Both the position numbers and the translations under genes were made by a program. This document shows, in pieces, positions 1 to 6,982 of a DNA stretch of 10,326 nucleotides. How positions within the stretch are numbered: position 1 is the first letter of the stretch; every line of letters begins with the position of its first letter. The DNA comes from Actinomycetota bacterium. GTDB lineage: Bacteria; Actinomycetota; Acidimicrobiia; Acidimicrobiales; Ilumatobacteraceae. Location: the NCBI GenBank assembly GCA_005789925.1, contig SXWG01000087.1, forward strand, positions 1-10,326, given 5' to 3'. The notes below the pieces were generated by a model, which had not been told where the DNA came from, did no database searches, and saw only the letters and a program-made list of their open reading frames with translations.

Positions 1-338
1 TCCGCGCCCGCACGTACACGAGTTCCGACCTTCACTGGTGCAGGGAATCGCACCTTGTCGACTCCGTAGTTGACTCCCATCGAGAAACCTTGGACTTCGA
101 TGATCTGTGGAAGGAAATAGTTCGAGAGCGAGAGTGTGAGGTATCCGTGTGCGATAGGGGCGCCGAACGGGCCTGACTTTGCACGCTCGACGTCAATGTG
201 GATCCACTGACGGTCGCCAGTCGCTTCAGCGAACTGATTGATGCGCTCTTGTTCCACGGTCATCCACTCGCTGTAACCGAGATGCCGACCCTTGGCCGCA
301 CGAACTTCTTCGACACCATTCAAAGTTGTCACTGCCAT
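1..338 (-). CDS. MaoC-type (R)-enoyl-CoA hydratase, HtdZ/Rv0130-like, 3' part missing
   Basis: The minus strand is open from ATG at 338 to the window edge, giving 112 complete codons of a protein whose family is usually about 150 residues. The hot-dog hydratase motif is plain: Ala-Thr-Gly-Asp-Arg-Gln-Trp-Ile-His (39-47), then GPFGAPIAHGYLTLSL and later NYGVDKVRFPAPV. Asp42 and His47 align with the catalytic Asp40/His45 pair of M. tuberculosis Rv0130 (HtdZ), whose sequence I recall as closely similar. The family hydrates trans-2-enoyl-CoA to (3R)-hydroxyacyl-CoA. It is the last visible gene of the echA20-ipdABC operon: the ipdC stop and this ATG are joined as TGA-C-ATG, and a GGAG lies eight bases upstream, inside ipdC. 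A hydration step in steroid side-chain or ring beta-oxidation is inferred from context. Family assignment is strong; the substrate is unknown. Confidence 0.9.
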   Translation of the reverse strand, partial: MAVTTLNGVEEVRAAKGRHLGYSEWMTVEQERINQFAEATGDRQWIHIDVERAKSGPFGAPIAHGYLTLSLSNYFLPQIIEVQGFSMGVNYGVDKVRFPAPVKVGTRVRAGA

Positions 339-339
339 G

Positions 340-1404
340 TCAGGCTCCGAGTTCTTTCAAGGCCGTCTCGGCCTCACTGATGATGCGTTGAATGAGTTCA
401 TCGCAAGTGGGAAGGTCATGGATGACTCCGACCACTTGACCACTAGCCATGACACCTGCCTCGATGTTGCCATCGATCATGGTTGCTTTCAGCAGCATCG
501 GCGTGTTTGCTGCCATCAGCATCTGGGCAAACGTCAAATCCATTGCTTTGCGCATCGCGAGTCCCTCACGCAACATCTCAGACATTGGTGTGCCCGTCAT
601 CTTGCGGAACTTGAGAGCATTGAGTGCAGCACGCGGTAGAGCAAGAAGACGACCGCGGCCGCTCTCCAAGAACTCCACCAAATCAGTGCGCAGCACGCGG
701 TGAGGAACGCCGTCGACCTGCGTGCTGACGACTGTTCCTTGCACGTTTTGTTGTAGGTAGAACTGCTTGATGACATCTGGAACATTTGAATTTTTCGTGA
801 GGAGAAACCGTGTTCCCATCGCGATGCCGTCGGCTCCATAGGCGAGTGCGGCGACAAGTCCACGACCGCTGAAGAAACCACCAGCTGCGATGACAGGTAT
901 GCGGCCACCCACAGCGTCGATGACGTCGGGCAACAGAATGCTGGTCGGAACAGAACCGGTGTGTCCACCGCCTTCGCCACCTTGGACCAAGACCGCATCG
1001 ACGCCCCAATCGAGCACTTTCTCGGCATGTCGTCGTGCACCAATGGATGGCATGACGAACACCCCAGCGCTCTTGCATCGTTCGATGATCTTCTGTTTCG
1101 GTGCCTGTGCGAACGAAGCGACCTTGACGCCTTGTTCGATGAGGTAATCGACCCGCTCTTCGATGTCACTTGCATCCGCCCGCATGTTGACAGCAAATGG
1201 CTTGTCTGTCTGACGCTTGATGGCAGCAACTTCACTTCGAAGTTCGTCCATGTCCATGACAGCACTGGCGAGGATTCCGAGACCACCGGCGTTCGCGGTG
1301 CCAGCGACGAGGCTGGATGTTGCGACCCAACCCATGCCCGTCTGCACGATGGGGTATTGCACCCCGACCTGGTCGCAGAACTTCGTATGCAGAGTCGGGT
1401 GCAT
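340..1404 (-). CDS. ipdC: IpdC-like flavin-dependent oxidoreductase (nitronate monooxygenase / 2-nitropropane dioxygenase family)
   Basis: The product has 354 residues and a TIM-barrel FMN fold. The N-terminal segment VGVQYPIVQTGMGWVA (13-28) is followed by AGGLGIL (39-45). The family's glycine/histidine motif QGGEGGGHTG lies at 141-150 (His148), and the phosphate-binding AAGGFFSGRG at 173-182 with YGADGIAMGTRF just after. General annotation would be nitronate monooxygenase, but the position directly after ipdA and ipdB is that of M. tuberculosis Rv3553 (IpdC). IpdC is a flavoenzyme of steroid ring C/D breakdown acting between the IpdF alcohol oxidation and EchA20 ring opening; I recall its exact reaction only as an oxidoreduction that makes the conjugated ring-C substrate. 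The start is two bases after the ipdB stop (TGA-CC-ATG) with no Shine-Dalgarno in view, so translational coupling to ipdB is likely. Confidence 0.88.
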   Translation of the reverse strand: MHPTLHTKFCDQVGVQYPIVQTGMGWVATSSLVAGTANAGGLGILASAVMDMDELRSEVAAIKRQTDKPFAVNMRADASDIEERVDYLIEQGVKVASFAQAPKQKIIERCKSAGVFVMPSIGARRHAEKVLDWGVDAVLVQGGEGGGHTGSVPTSILLPDVIDAVGGRIPVIAAGGFFSGRGLVAALAYGADGIAMGTRFLLTKNSNVPDVIKQFYLQQNVQGTVVSTQVDGVPHRVLRTDLVEFLESGRGRLLALPRAALNALKFRKMTGTPMSEMLREGLAMRKAMDLTFAQMLMAANTPMLLKATMIDGNIEAGVMASGQVVGVIHDLPTCDELIQRIISEAETALKELGA

Positions 1405-1406
1405 GG

Positions 1407-2159
1407 TCAGGAGACTTCCTTGTGTCGTAGACCGCGTTGGTCAAGTTTCTCGATGACAGCGAGCTCGTTCGCTGTCGGGCCGCGAGATTCCGGGACATCA
1501 GCCGGAATCACAAGTTCGAAGCCCGTGTTTGCGACGACGTCATCAACAGAAACGCCGGGGTGGACGCTGCGAAGTCGCATGCGATTGTCAGGTGTCTCGA
1601 AGTCGAGCACACACAAATTGGTGATGACCCGTGGCAGACAGAAATTGTCGCGGACCCACTGGCTCATCTTCGCGACGCGGTTATAACCGATGCCACTGAC
1701 CATGTCGACCTTGTCGACGAACACTTTTGATGTGTGCTTCGGAATAAAGAAACTCGTCTTGTTGTTGACGGTGTTTCCAGGTGCGCCACGCACTCCGAGC
1801 AACTGAGCCTTCGGCTGTTTCCACGGTCCGATATTTGCGATGTTCGAATTGCCGAATTGGTCGATCTGGCTGGCGCCCATCATGACGTGGCGCCGGCCAC
1901 CCCACAGCGTGTCGAACACTTGGCGAAAGGGCACCCAGCCTTCAATGACTTTGTCCGTACCGCCGATCGGCAGGTCGTTCGCAACGAAGAATGCCTCTCC
2001 GTCGCTGACCAGGAGGTCTGGCTCAAACGTTGCGCGAGCAAGTCGCACGCCAAGGGTCTGAATTGTGCCCATGCCGCTGCCGAAGATTTCTCCGTTGCCA
2101 CGGAAGGCCTCCGCTGCTGCCACCACACAGATGTCAGCAAGATTTGTGCTTGCGGTCAT
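1407..2159 (-). CDS. ipdB: IpdB, beta subunit of the steroid ring-C-cleaving CoA hydrolase
   Basis: The product has 250 residues, the length I recall for M. tuberculosis IpdB (Rv3552). It has a class I CoA-transferase fold with no long insertions. Recognisable segments are the N-terminal ADICVVAAAEAFRGNGEI, the central HVMMGASQIDQFGNSNIANIG, and GAPGNTVNNKTSFFIPKH, which resembles the glycine-rich CoA-transferase beta-subunit core. With IpdA it forms an (alpha-beta) enzyme that hydrolytically opens ring C of COCHEA-CoA to give a methyl-oxo-octanedioyl-CoA; it is a hydrolase despite the transferase fold. The frame stays open upstream to 2258, but ATG 2159 gives the family length and sits two bases after the ipdA stop (TGA-CG-ATG), so it is chosen. 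Only a weak AGG precedes it, consistent with coupling to ipdA. Confidence 0.92.
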   Translation of the reverse strand: MTASTNLADICVVAAAEAFRGNGEIFGSGMGTIQTLGVRLARATFEPDLLVSDGEAFFVANDLPIGGTDKVIEGWVPFRQVFDTLWGGRRHVMMGASQIDQFGNSNIANIGPWKQPKAQLLGVRGAPGNTVNNKTSFFIPKHTSKVFVDKVDMVSGIGYNRVAKMSQWVRDNFCLPRVITNLCVLDFETPDNRMRLRSVHPGVSVDDVVANTGFELVIPADVPESRGPTANELAVIEKLDQRGLRHKEVS

Positions 2160-2161
2160 CG

Positions 2162-3046
2162 TCACGCCTGCGCTTTCTGTTCGTCGTGCCACTTCTTGAC
2201 TTCGGCTTGGTAGTCCGCTTCGGTTCCCATGAGGAAACGTCCGGCGAAGGCGGACCATGTGTCCGGGTCAGCTGCGGCCTTCACGTATGCCGACTGGAAC
2301 TTCTCGTCACGTTCGTAGTCGGGTGTGCAATGAGTGAAATGTGAACCATTCGGGGACTCGATGACCCCGTCGACCATCGATCGATTGATCTTCATCGTGT
2401 GGAACGAACCGTTCTTCAAGAACTCATCCGGCTGAACGATCTTCTCGCAACTCAAGAAACGCCGGCCGGGGGTGCACGCATTCAAGAACAAGTCGTCGAA
2501 GTAGAGGTCTGGTCCGAGGAACTGCGCGTTTCCGTGCACGTCCGCACGGTTCAGGTGGACGAATGCTGCGTCGAGCTGAAGGGCCGGAACGGCCAACAGC
2601 TCTTCACCGTCTGCGTATGGCGAAGTCACGGTGCGCAAGTGTGGGTTCACGACCGTCACGTCGCTACCGAGACCGGCACGTGTGGGAAGAAACGGAAGAC
2701 GAAGACTGGCCGCGTACAGGGCCCACTGCAACATGCCCTCGTCGTACTCGACACATTCGGCGATCGAGCCACTCTGTCGTGCCGACCGGAAATGTGGCTC
2801 GAGTGCGATCGAGTCGAGCGACACGAAGCCGTACACCACTTTCTTGACCTTGCCAGCGGCGCACCGCAGACCGACGTCGGGCCCTCCGTATGACACGACA
2901 GTGAGGTCTTTCACATCGGTGCGGAGAAGCGCTCGCACGAGCGACATCGGCTTACGACGTGATCCCCAGCCGCCGATACCGATTGTCATGCCGCTCTTCA
3001 CTTGGTCGGCAGCCTCGTCCAATGTGATTCGTTTATCTCTGGCCAT
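2162..3046 (-). CDS. ipdA: IpdA, alpha subunit of the steroid ring-C-cleaving CoA hydrolase
   Basis: The 294-residue product matches IpdA (Rv3551) along its length. Landmarks are SGMTIGIGGWGSRRKPM (18-34), VVSYGGPDVGLRCAAGKVKKV (50-70), GFVSLDS, the YDEGML segment around 101-106, LPFLPTRAGLGSDV, and a C-terminal GTEADYQAEV. Glu103 of DEGM appears to align with the glutamate reported as essential in IpdA, though I align it from memory and the offset should be verified. With IpdB it hydrolyses the carbon-carbon bond of ring C in the CoA thioester produced by EchA20. It lies 69 bases downstream of echA20, the only sizeable gap in this operon, and has its own Shine-Dalgarno sequence. The adjacent partner subunit and the echA20 neighbour make the call firm. 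Confidence 0.93.
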   Translation of the reverse strand: MARDKRITLDEAADQVKSGMTIGIGGWGSRRKPMSLVRALLRTDVKDLTVVSYGGPDVGLRCAAGKVKKVVYGFVSLDSIALEPHFRSARQSGSIAECVEYDEGMLQWALYAASLRLPFLPTRAGLGSDVTVVNPHLRTVTSPYADGEELLAVPALQLDAAFVHLNRADVHGNAQFLGPDLYFDDLFLNACTPGRRFLSCEKIVQPDEFLKNGSFHTMKINRSMVDGVIESPNGSHFTHCTPDYERDEKFQSAYVKAAADPDTWSAFAGRFLMGTEADYQAEVKKWHDEQKAQA

Positions 3047-3051
3047 GTCGT

Positions 3052-3055
3052 CCTC
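3052..3055 (-). promoter_or_regulatory. Shine-Dalgarno of ipdA
   Basis: GAGG on the minus strand lies five bases before ATG 3046. It lies in the 69-bp echA20-ipdA gap (3047-3115), which otherwise shows a short CTATAAC stretch on the minus strand at about 3060-3066 but no convincing hairpin or complete promoter. Confidence 0.7.
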
Positions 3056-3115
3056 GTCGTTATAGATGTCGTGTCGTGGGTCGTTTTGTGTGTCAGTGAG
3101 CTCGCGCTAGCAGCA

Positions 3116-3877
3116 TTACTTGGTCGTGTCAGCGTCGCGCTTGTCGACGAATGCATCACGCAGTTCGTCGGAGACGCCTGAGAGGTTCAACTCGAAAGTG
3201 AATCCCTGTTCGAAGCGATAGCTCTTTTTCACATCCCACAAATCGATGCCGTTCAAACTTTCCTTTGCCGCACGCATGACCGTCGGCGACTTCTCAGCGA
3301 TGCTCTTAGCGATGCGGAACGCCTCGTCGCGAAGCTGAGCACGTGGAACAATCGAATGCACACTTCCGAAGTGGTGAAGTTCCTGAGCAGTCACGTTCTG
3401 TGCGGTGTACACCATTGCGCGCATTTTGTGTTGTGGGACGAGGCGTGCGAGGTGTGTCGCAGCGCCCAAGGCTCCGCGGTCAACTTCTGGAAGCCCGAAG
3501 AATGCATCATCACTCGCAACGATGATGTCGGAATTTCCGACTAGTCCGATGCCGCCACCGACGCAGAAACCATTGACGGCAGAGATCACTGGTACGGGGC
3601 ACTCGTAGACGGCTGCGAATGCAGCGAAGCATCCCTTGTTTGCGCCGATGAGGGCATCGAACCCGGTCGTGTTCTGCATCTCCTTGATGTCGACACCAGC
3701 ATTGAAGCCCTTGCCCTCGGCGCGCAAGATGACCACTCGCACCTCCTTATCTCGACCGAGAGCTGTGACCGTGTCGGCGACTTCGAACCACTGGGCAACG
3801 GTGAGTGCGTTGACCGGCGGGCAGTCCATCACGACTTCGGCGATGCCGTCGGCACCTACTAAATGCGAAATACCCAT
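3116..3877 (-). CDS. echA20: EchA20, steroid ring-D-opening hydrolase of the crotonase family
   Basis: The 253-residue product has the crotonase fold. The first oxyanion-hole segment is GKGFNAGVDIKEMQ (55-68), the second NGFCVGGGIGLVGNSD (102-117), followed by FGLPEVDRGALGAATHL. The last stretch, EQGFTFELNLSGVSDELRDAFV, is a tail I recall specifically from M. tuberculosis EchA20 (Rv3550). That enzyme is not a hydratase: it hydrolyses the ring-D carbon-carbon bond of HIEC-CoA to form COCHEA-CoA, the substrate of IpdAB. Order and strand (echA20-ipdA-ipdB-ipdC, divergent from an SDR gene) repeat the M. tuberculosis layout. The ATG at 3877 has no Shine-Dalgarno at a workable distance (GGGAG ends 14 bases upstream), and a TAACCT hexamer sits eight bases upstream, so a leaderless or nearly leaderless mRNA is likely. 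Confidence 0.93.
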   Translation of the reverse strand: MGISHLVGADGIAEVVMDCPPVNALTVAQWFEVADTVTALGRDKEVRVVILRAEGKGFNAGVDIKEMQNTTGFDALIGANKGCFAAFAAVYECPVPVISAVNGFCVGGGIGLVGNSDIIVASDDAFFGLPEVDRGALGAATHLARLVPQHKMRAMVYTAQNVTAQELHHFGSVHSIVPRAQLRDEAFRIAKSIAEKSPTVMRAAKESLNGIDLWDVKKSYRFEQGFTFELNLSGVSDELRDAFVDKRDADTTK

Positions 3878-3885
3878 GGTTTCTG

Positions 3886-3891
3886 AGGTTA
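3886..3891 (-). promoter_or_regulatory. Candidate -10 element for the echA20-ipdABC operon
   Basis: TAACCT on the minus strand fits the actinobacterial -10 consensus TANNNT and is followed by eight bases before the echA20 ATG. Transcription starting about seven bases downstream would begin at or within two bases of the start codon. No TTGACA-like -35 was found at 17-18 bases upstream, which is common in this phylum. Confidence 0.5.
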
Positions 3892-3918
3892 CTCCCGCGC
3901 GACTGTGGTCCTCTAAAC

Positions 3919-3938
3919 GTGCGAGAGCACTTGCGCAC
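3919..3938. promoter_or_regulatory. Imperfect 20-bp palindrome, candidate operator
   Basis: GTGCG at 3919-3923 and CGCAC at 3934-3938 are exact reverse complements, and inner AG/CT bases add partial symmetry. The element lies between the two divergent start codons and abuts the TAGGAT hexamer that faces the plus-strand SDR. It contains one CTTG half-site (3930-3933) of the KstR2 consensus as I recall it (AnCAAGnnCTTGnT); the other half reads AGAG. A TetR-type repressor site is a reasonable inference but unproven. Confidence 0.4.
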
Positions 3939-3944
3939 TAGGAT
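3939..3944 (+). promoter_or_regulatory. Candidate -10 element (or Shine-Dalgarno) of the SDR-ligase operon
   Basis: TAGGAT fits TANNNT and ends eight bases before GTG 3953, mirroring the geometry on the echA20 side. The embedded AGGA (3940-3943) is nine bases from the GTG and could instead serve as a Shine-Dalgarno, so the two readings compete. Confidence 0.4.
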
Positions 3945-3952
3945 TCACAGTC

Positions 3953-4699
3953 GTGACGTATCCCGAGTTGCGCGACAAAGTCGTTCTGATCACCGGCGGA
4001 ACCAAAGGCATAGGTCGAGGTATCGGCGAGCGCTTTGAGGCCGATGGTTCGCGGATCGTGGTTTGTTCCCGCACTCCCGTCGATGACCTACCTGCATCGT
4101 GGACGTATTACTCCGTTGACCTTCGCAATGGTGAAGATGCATGGAAATTGATCGATGATGTGGTCGCTGGGTTTGGCCGCATCGACGTACTGGTGAACAA
4201 CGCCGGTGGTTCACCGCCCGCAGACTCAACCGAGTCGTCGCCACGGTTCACTGAGCGCATCGTCGCGCTGAACTTGTTCTCTGCAATCTATTGCGCCCAA
4301 CGTGCGAACCATCACATGCAGCTCGGTGGTGGAGGGTCGATCATCAATATCGGAAGTGTCGTTGCGCTTCGACCGGCGCCGACGACCGCCGCATACGGCG
4401 CAGCAAAAGCTGGTCTCTTGAATTACACGAACACCGTCGCACAGGAGTGGGCTCCGAAAGTTCGCGCGAACATGGTGACGTCTGGGCTGGTGTACACCTC
4501 GCAAGCGCACATTCACTACGGCGATGCGGACAATGTCGCACGTATTGAATCGACGATCCCCATGGGTCGTATGGCGGTCCCAGACGACATCGCCAACGCA
4601 TGTGCGTATCTGGCAAGTGATGCCGCGTCGTATGTGACCGGAGCCAACATCGTGTTGCACGGTGGCGGAGACCGCCCCGCATATCTCGGCGCCGACTGA
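3953..4699 (+). CDS. Short-chain dehydrogenase/reductase of the steroid cluster (Rv3549c position)
   Basis: The 248-residue product is a classical SDR. TGGTKGIG (14-21) binds the cofactor, NNAG lies at 82-85, and the catalytic set is Asn107, Ser135, Tyr148 and Lys152. SRTP at 39-42, after the second beta strand, carries Arg40, which would favour NADP(H); that is an inference. It uses a GTG start. In M. tuberculosis an SDR gene, Rv3549c, is likewise divergent from echA20, so this is a positional equivalent; I cannot confirm orthology from memory. It would oxidise a hydroxyl or reduce a ketone on a steroid-derived CoA thioester or free acid, but the substrate is unknown. It is followed 34 bases later by the acyl-CoA ligase, presumably as a two-gene unit. 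Confidence 0.85.
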   Translation: MTYPELRDKVVLITGGTKGIGRGIGERFEADGSRIVVCSRTPVDDLPASWTYYSVDLRNGEDAWKLIDDVVAGFGRIDVLVNNAGGSPPADSTESSPRFTERIVALNLFSAIYCAQRANHHMQLGGGGSIINIGSVVALRPAPTTAAYGAAKAGLLNYTNTVAQEWAPKVRANMVTSGLVYTSQAHIHYGDADNVARIESTIPMGRMAVPDDIANACAYLASDAASYVTGANIVLHGGGDRPAYLGAD

Positions 4700-4721
4700 C
4701 CGAAGGTTCGTCTTCAGTCAC

Positions 4722-4727
4722 TACAGT
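4722..4727 (+). promoter_or_regulatory. Candidate -10 element of a leaderless internal promoter before the ligase
   Basis: TACAGT fits TANNNT and is followed by exactly six bases and then ATG 4734, the spacing expected when transcription begins on the A of the start codon. No Shine-Dalgarno lies near this ATG (the nearest, GAAGG, is too far upstream). No clear -35 was seen, and the gene could also be read from the upstream SDR transcript. Confidence 0.4.
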
Positions 4728-4733
4728 CGCGGC

Positions 4734-6200
4734 ATGGCAATCGTCTCTCTCGGCAAGGCACTTACCAACATCGCAGCGGCAGGCCCGAATCGTCCTGCGG
4801 TGACGTCAGATGGTGTCACCACCACTCGTGCAGAACTCGAATCACTCGCCAATCGCATGGCGCGTGCATTCCAAGAGATGGGTGTGAAGCAAGGCGACTA
4901 CGTCACTATCGGATTGCCGAACTCGGCGAAGTTCTACGCCGCAGCGTTTGCCGTGTGGAAACTTGGCGCCGTGCCACAGCCGGTATCGCCACGACTGCCG
5001 ATTCGTGAACGACAAGCGATTGTTGAGCTTGCGAATTCGCCGATCGTGGTCGGCGCTGATGGCGAGGCTCACCCTGGCCGACCGTGTCTCGCTCTCGACT
5101 GGATGCCAGACGAGTCGTTGTCCGATGCGCCGCTCGAGGACAAGATTCCACCGGCATGGAAGGCGCCGACATCTGGGGGTAGCACCGGTCGCCCCAAGTT
5201 GATCGTTGCCAGTGACCCCGGTGTACTCGACGACGAGGGTGACCCCGGCCAAGGAGTGCAGCGCAACGGCGTGATGATGGTGCCCGGTCCGATGTATCAC
5301 AACGCACCGTTTTCGTATTCGTCGCGCGGTCTTGCGAATGGAAACCACATCATCACGATGTCGCGATTTGATGCGGAAAAGACGATGCAAGGAATTCAAG
5401 AGCACAAGGCCGACTGGATGTTGCTTGTCCCCACGATGATGTTGCGCATGTGGCGCGTGGCCGATCGCGAGTCATACGACATGTCGTCATTGCGCGTCAT
5501 CTGGCACATGGCTGCTCCGTGTCCGATGTGGCTGAAGGAAGTGTGGATCGAATGGCTAGGAGGTGAACGAATCTTTGAGTTGTACGCCGGCACTGAAGCA
5601 CAAGCGGTGACAGTCATTCGCGGTGACGACTGGATGGCGCACAAAGGCTCGGTCGGACGTTGTGTCATCGGCGAGATGAAAGTGCTCGACGAGAAGGGCG
5701 AACAAGTCGAGCCTGGAACCGTGGGCGAGATCTACATGCGACCGCCTGCAGGTCGAGAGACGTACAAGTACATCGGAGCTGAACCGAAGAAGAGCAGTGA
5801 CGGGTGGGAGTCACTCGGCGACATGGGATACATGGACGCCGATGGTTACGTGTACCTGTCGGATCGTCTTTCAGACATGATTCTCTCTGGTGGTGCAAAC
5901 ATCTATCCGGCAGAGATCGAGGCGGCGATGGAGGAGCATCCGTCAATCTCAAGTTCGGCTGCAATCGGACTTCCCGACGAGGACTTGGGGAGCAAGGTGC
6001 ACGGCCTCATCTATCTTTCGCCTGGTCAGACGATTGACCTTGACGACCTGCGCATATTCCTTGCTGAACGCCTCGTTCGATACAAAATTCCTCGTACGTT
6101 CGAGATCATGAGCGAGTCACTGCGTGACGACGCCGGAAAGGTGCGTCGCAGTGCTCTTCGTGCAGAACGTGTGAATGCAGACGGTACGTCAAAGATCTGA
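4734..6200 (+). CDS. Adenylate-forming acyl-CoA ligase, bile-acid-CoA-ligase-like (FadD family)
   Basis: From ATG 4734 the product has 488 residues and all core motifs of the ANL superfamily. The phosphate-binding loop is TSGGSTGRPK (146-155), the adenine/Mg motif is LYAGTEA (Glu288), and the ribose-binding Asp is in LGDMG (Asp363). The hinge is SDRLSDM (Arg378) and the catalytic lysine of the C-terminal domain is in DAGKVRRSALR (Lys469). It forms an acyl-adenylate and then the CoA thioester in the cytoplasm. The loop (SGGSTG rather than SGTTG) and the region after it recall BaiB-type bile-acid-CoA ligases more than M. tuberculosis FadD3. The frame is open to an ATG at 4662 inside the SDR gene, but that would add 24 residues without family similarity. 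As the only ligase in view it may activate the ring-C/D propionate or a steroid side-chain acid; this is inference. Confidence 0.85.
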   Translation: MAIVSLGKALTNIAAAGPNRPAVTSDGVTTTRAELESLANRMARAFQEMGVKQGDYVTIGLPNSAKFYAAAFAVWKLGAVPQPVSPRLPIRERQAIVELANSPIVVGADGEAHPGRPCLALDWMPDESLSDAPLEDKIPPAWKAPTSGGSTGRPKLIVASDPGVLDDEGDPGQGVQRNGVMMVPGPMYHNAPFSYSSRGLANGNHIITMSRFDAEKTMQGIQEHKADWMLLVPTMMLRMWRVADRESYDMSSLRVIWHMAAPCPMWLKEVWIEWLGGERIFELYAGTEAQAVTVIRGDDWMAHKGSVGRCVIGEMKVLDEKGEQVEPGTVGEIYMRPPAGRETYKYIGAEPKKSSDGWESLGDMGYMDADGYVYLSDRLSDMILSGGANIYPAEIEAAMEEHPSISSSAAIGLPDEDLGSKVHGLIYLSPGQTIDLDDLRIFLAERLVRYKIPRTFEIMSESLRDDAGKVRRSALRAERVNADGTSKI

Positions 6201-6215
6201 TTGAGGTGTGCTGGC

Positions 6216-6977
6216 CTAGGCGTGTTGGTTGCTGACCGACAACACTTCGCCGGTCATGTAACTCGAGTAGTCACTCGCTAAGAACACGATCACGTTCGAA
6301 ATTTCCCACGGCTCGGCTGCGCGGCCGAATGCCTCGCGTGATGTGAGTTCAGCTAACAGTTCGTCAGTCGTCACCTTGCTGAGAAATGCGTGCATCGCAA
6401 GCGACGGTGCCACCGCGTTCACGCGTATTCCGCGCTCAGCTGCCTCCATCGCGGTCGCGCGGGTGAGGGCCATGACTCCGGCTTTTGCAGCGGCGTAATG
6501 GGCCTGCTCCTTCTGGGCGCGCCATCCGAGCACCGATGCGTTGTTGACAATGACACCTCGCCCGCGTGGATACATGTGGTTCAGTGCTGCTCGCGTCATA
6601 CGGAACGTGCCGGTGAGTGTCACTTCGAGCACAATGTTCCACTGGTCGTCGGTCATGGTGTGGATTTCGGCGCTACCACCGAGACCTGCGTTGTTCACGA
6701 GCACGTCGATGCCACCCAGTTCCTTGGCGGAATCGCGCACCAGTCGCTGCACGTCGTCTTCGTTTGTGACATCGCAGGGAATTCCGATGACTCCGAGTTC
6801 CTCGGCGGTCTCTGCCAGCCGACGTTCGTGTTTGTCTGAGATGACGACCCGCGCACCTTCTTCTTTGCATCGGCGCGCAGTGGCGGCACCGATTCCGGTG
6901 CCCGCGGCAGCACTGATGAGGACGCCCTTGTCTTTCAAGAGACCGTGCCCTAGCACGTAGTTGGGTACAGATGTCAT
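6216..6977 (-). CDS. ipdF: IpdF, 5-hydroxy steroid-CoA dehydrogenase (SDR)
   Basis: The 253-residue SDR is strikingly like M. tuberculosis IpdF (Rv3559c) as I recall it. Shared features include the N-terminal GHGLLK, the unusual cofactor loop AAAGTGIG (23-30), VVISDKHERRLAETAEEL, NNASVLGWRAQ, EAFGRAAEPWE and the C-terminal ASDYSSYMTGEV-SVS. Catalytic Ser148, Tyr161 and Lys165 are present, with NNAG at 95-98; Asp48 after the second strand favours NAD. The family's usual active-site Asn is replaced by Thr in VTLTG (Thr120 area), which I also recall in the mycobacterial protein. IpdF oxidises the 5-hydroxyl of the ring-C/D CoA intermediate before IpdC and EchA20 act. It is the last gene of the minus-strand SDR-fadE30-ipdF unit and ends 15 bases from the convergent ligase stop. 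Confidence 0.93.
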   Translation of the reverse strand: MTSVPNYVLGHGLLKDKGVLISAAAGTGIGAATARRCKEEGARVVISDKHERRLAETAEELGVIGIPCDVTNEDDVQRLVRDSAKELGGIDVLVNNAGLGGSAEIHTMTDDQWNIVLEVTLTGTFRMTRAALNHMYPRGRGVIVNNASVLGWRAQKEQAHYAAAKAGVMALTRATAMEAAERGIRVNAVAPSLAMHAFLSKVTTDELLAELTSREAFGRAAEPWEISNVIVFLASDYSSYMTGEVLSVSNQHA

Positions 6978-6982
6978 TGGGT

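Noticed and set aside
597..1286. A 229-residue minus-strand frame inside ipdC
   Set aside because: It is rich in Ser, Arg and His with no motif, in another frame of a well-supported gene.
340..1404. Plain nitronate monooxygenase or enoyl-ACP reductase II (FabK) role for the IpdC-like gene
   Set aside because: The fold is shared, but the gene is fused by 2-bp spacing to ipdA and ipdB as in steroid clusters, which makes the IpdC role more likely.
961..1686. A 241-residue plus-strand open frame across ipdC and ipdB
   Set aside because: It is antisense to two well-recognised genes, has no family features and no ribosome binding site; it is a shadow of their codon pattern.
2160..2258. Longer ipdB start at 2258
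   Set aside because: It would overlap ipdA by about 97 bases and add an Arg-rich extension with no family similarity; ATG 2159 gives the standard 250 residues.
2162..3046. IpdA/IpdB as a 3-oxoacid CoA-transferase pair (ScoA/ScoB or glutaconate type)
   Set aside because: The fold is that of class I CoA transferases, but echA20 and ipdC neighbours and the IpdA-specific segments point to the ring-cleaving hydrolase.
4662..4733. Longer ligase start inside the SDR gene
   Set aside because: The extra 24 residues are low in similarity to the family and overlap the SDR; ATG 4734 begins where the ligase fold begins.
6222..6245. Possible bidirectional terminator, GTGTTG/CAACAC, at the ligase-ipdF convergence
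   Set aside because: The stem is only six pairs with a 12-base loop, lies in ipdF codons and has no T-run on either side.
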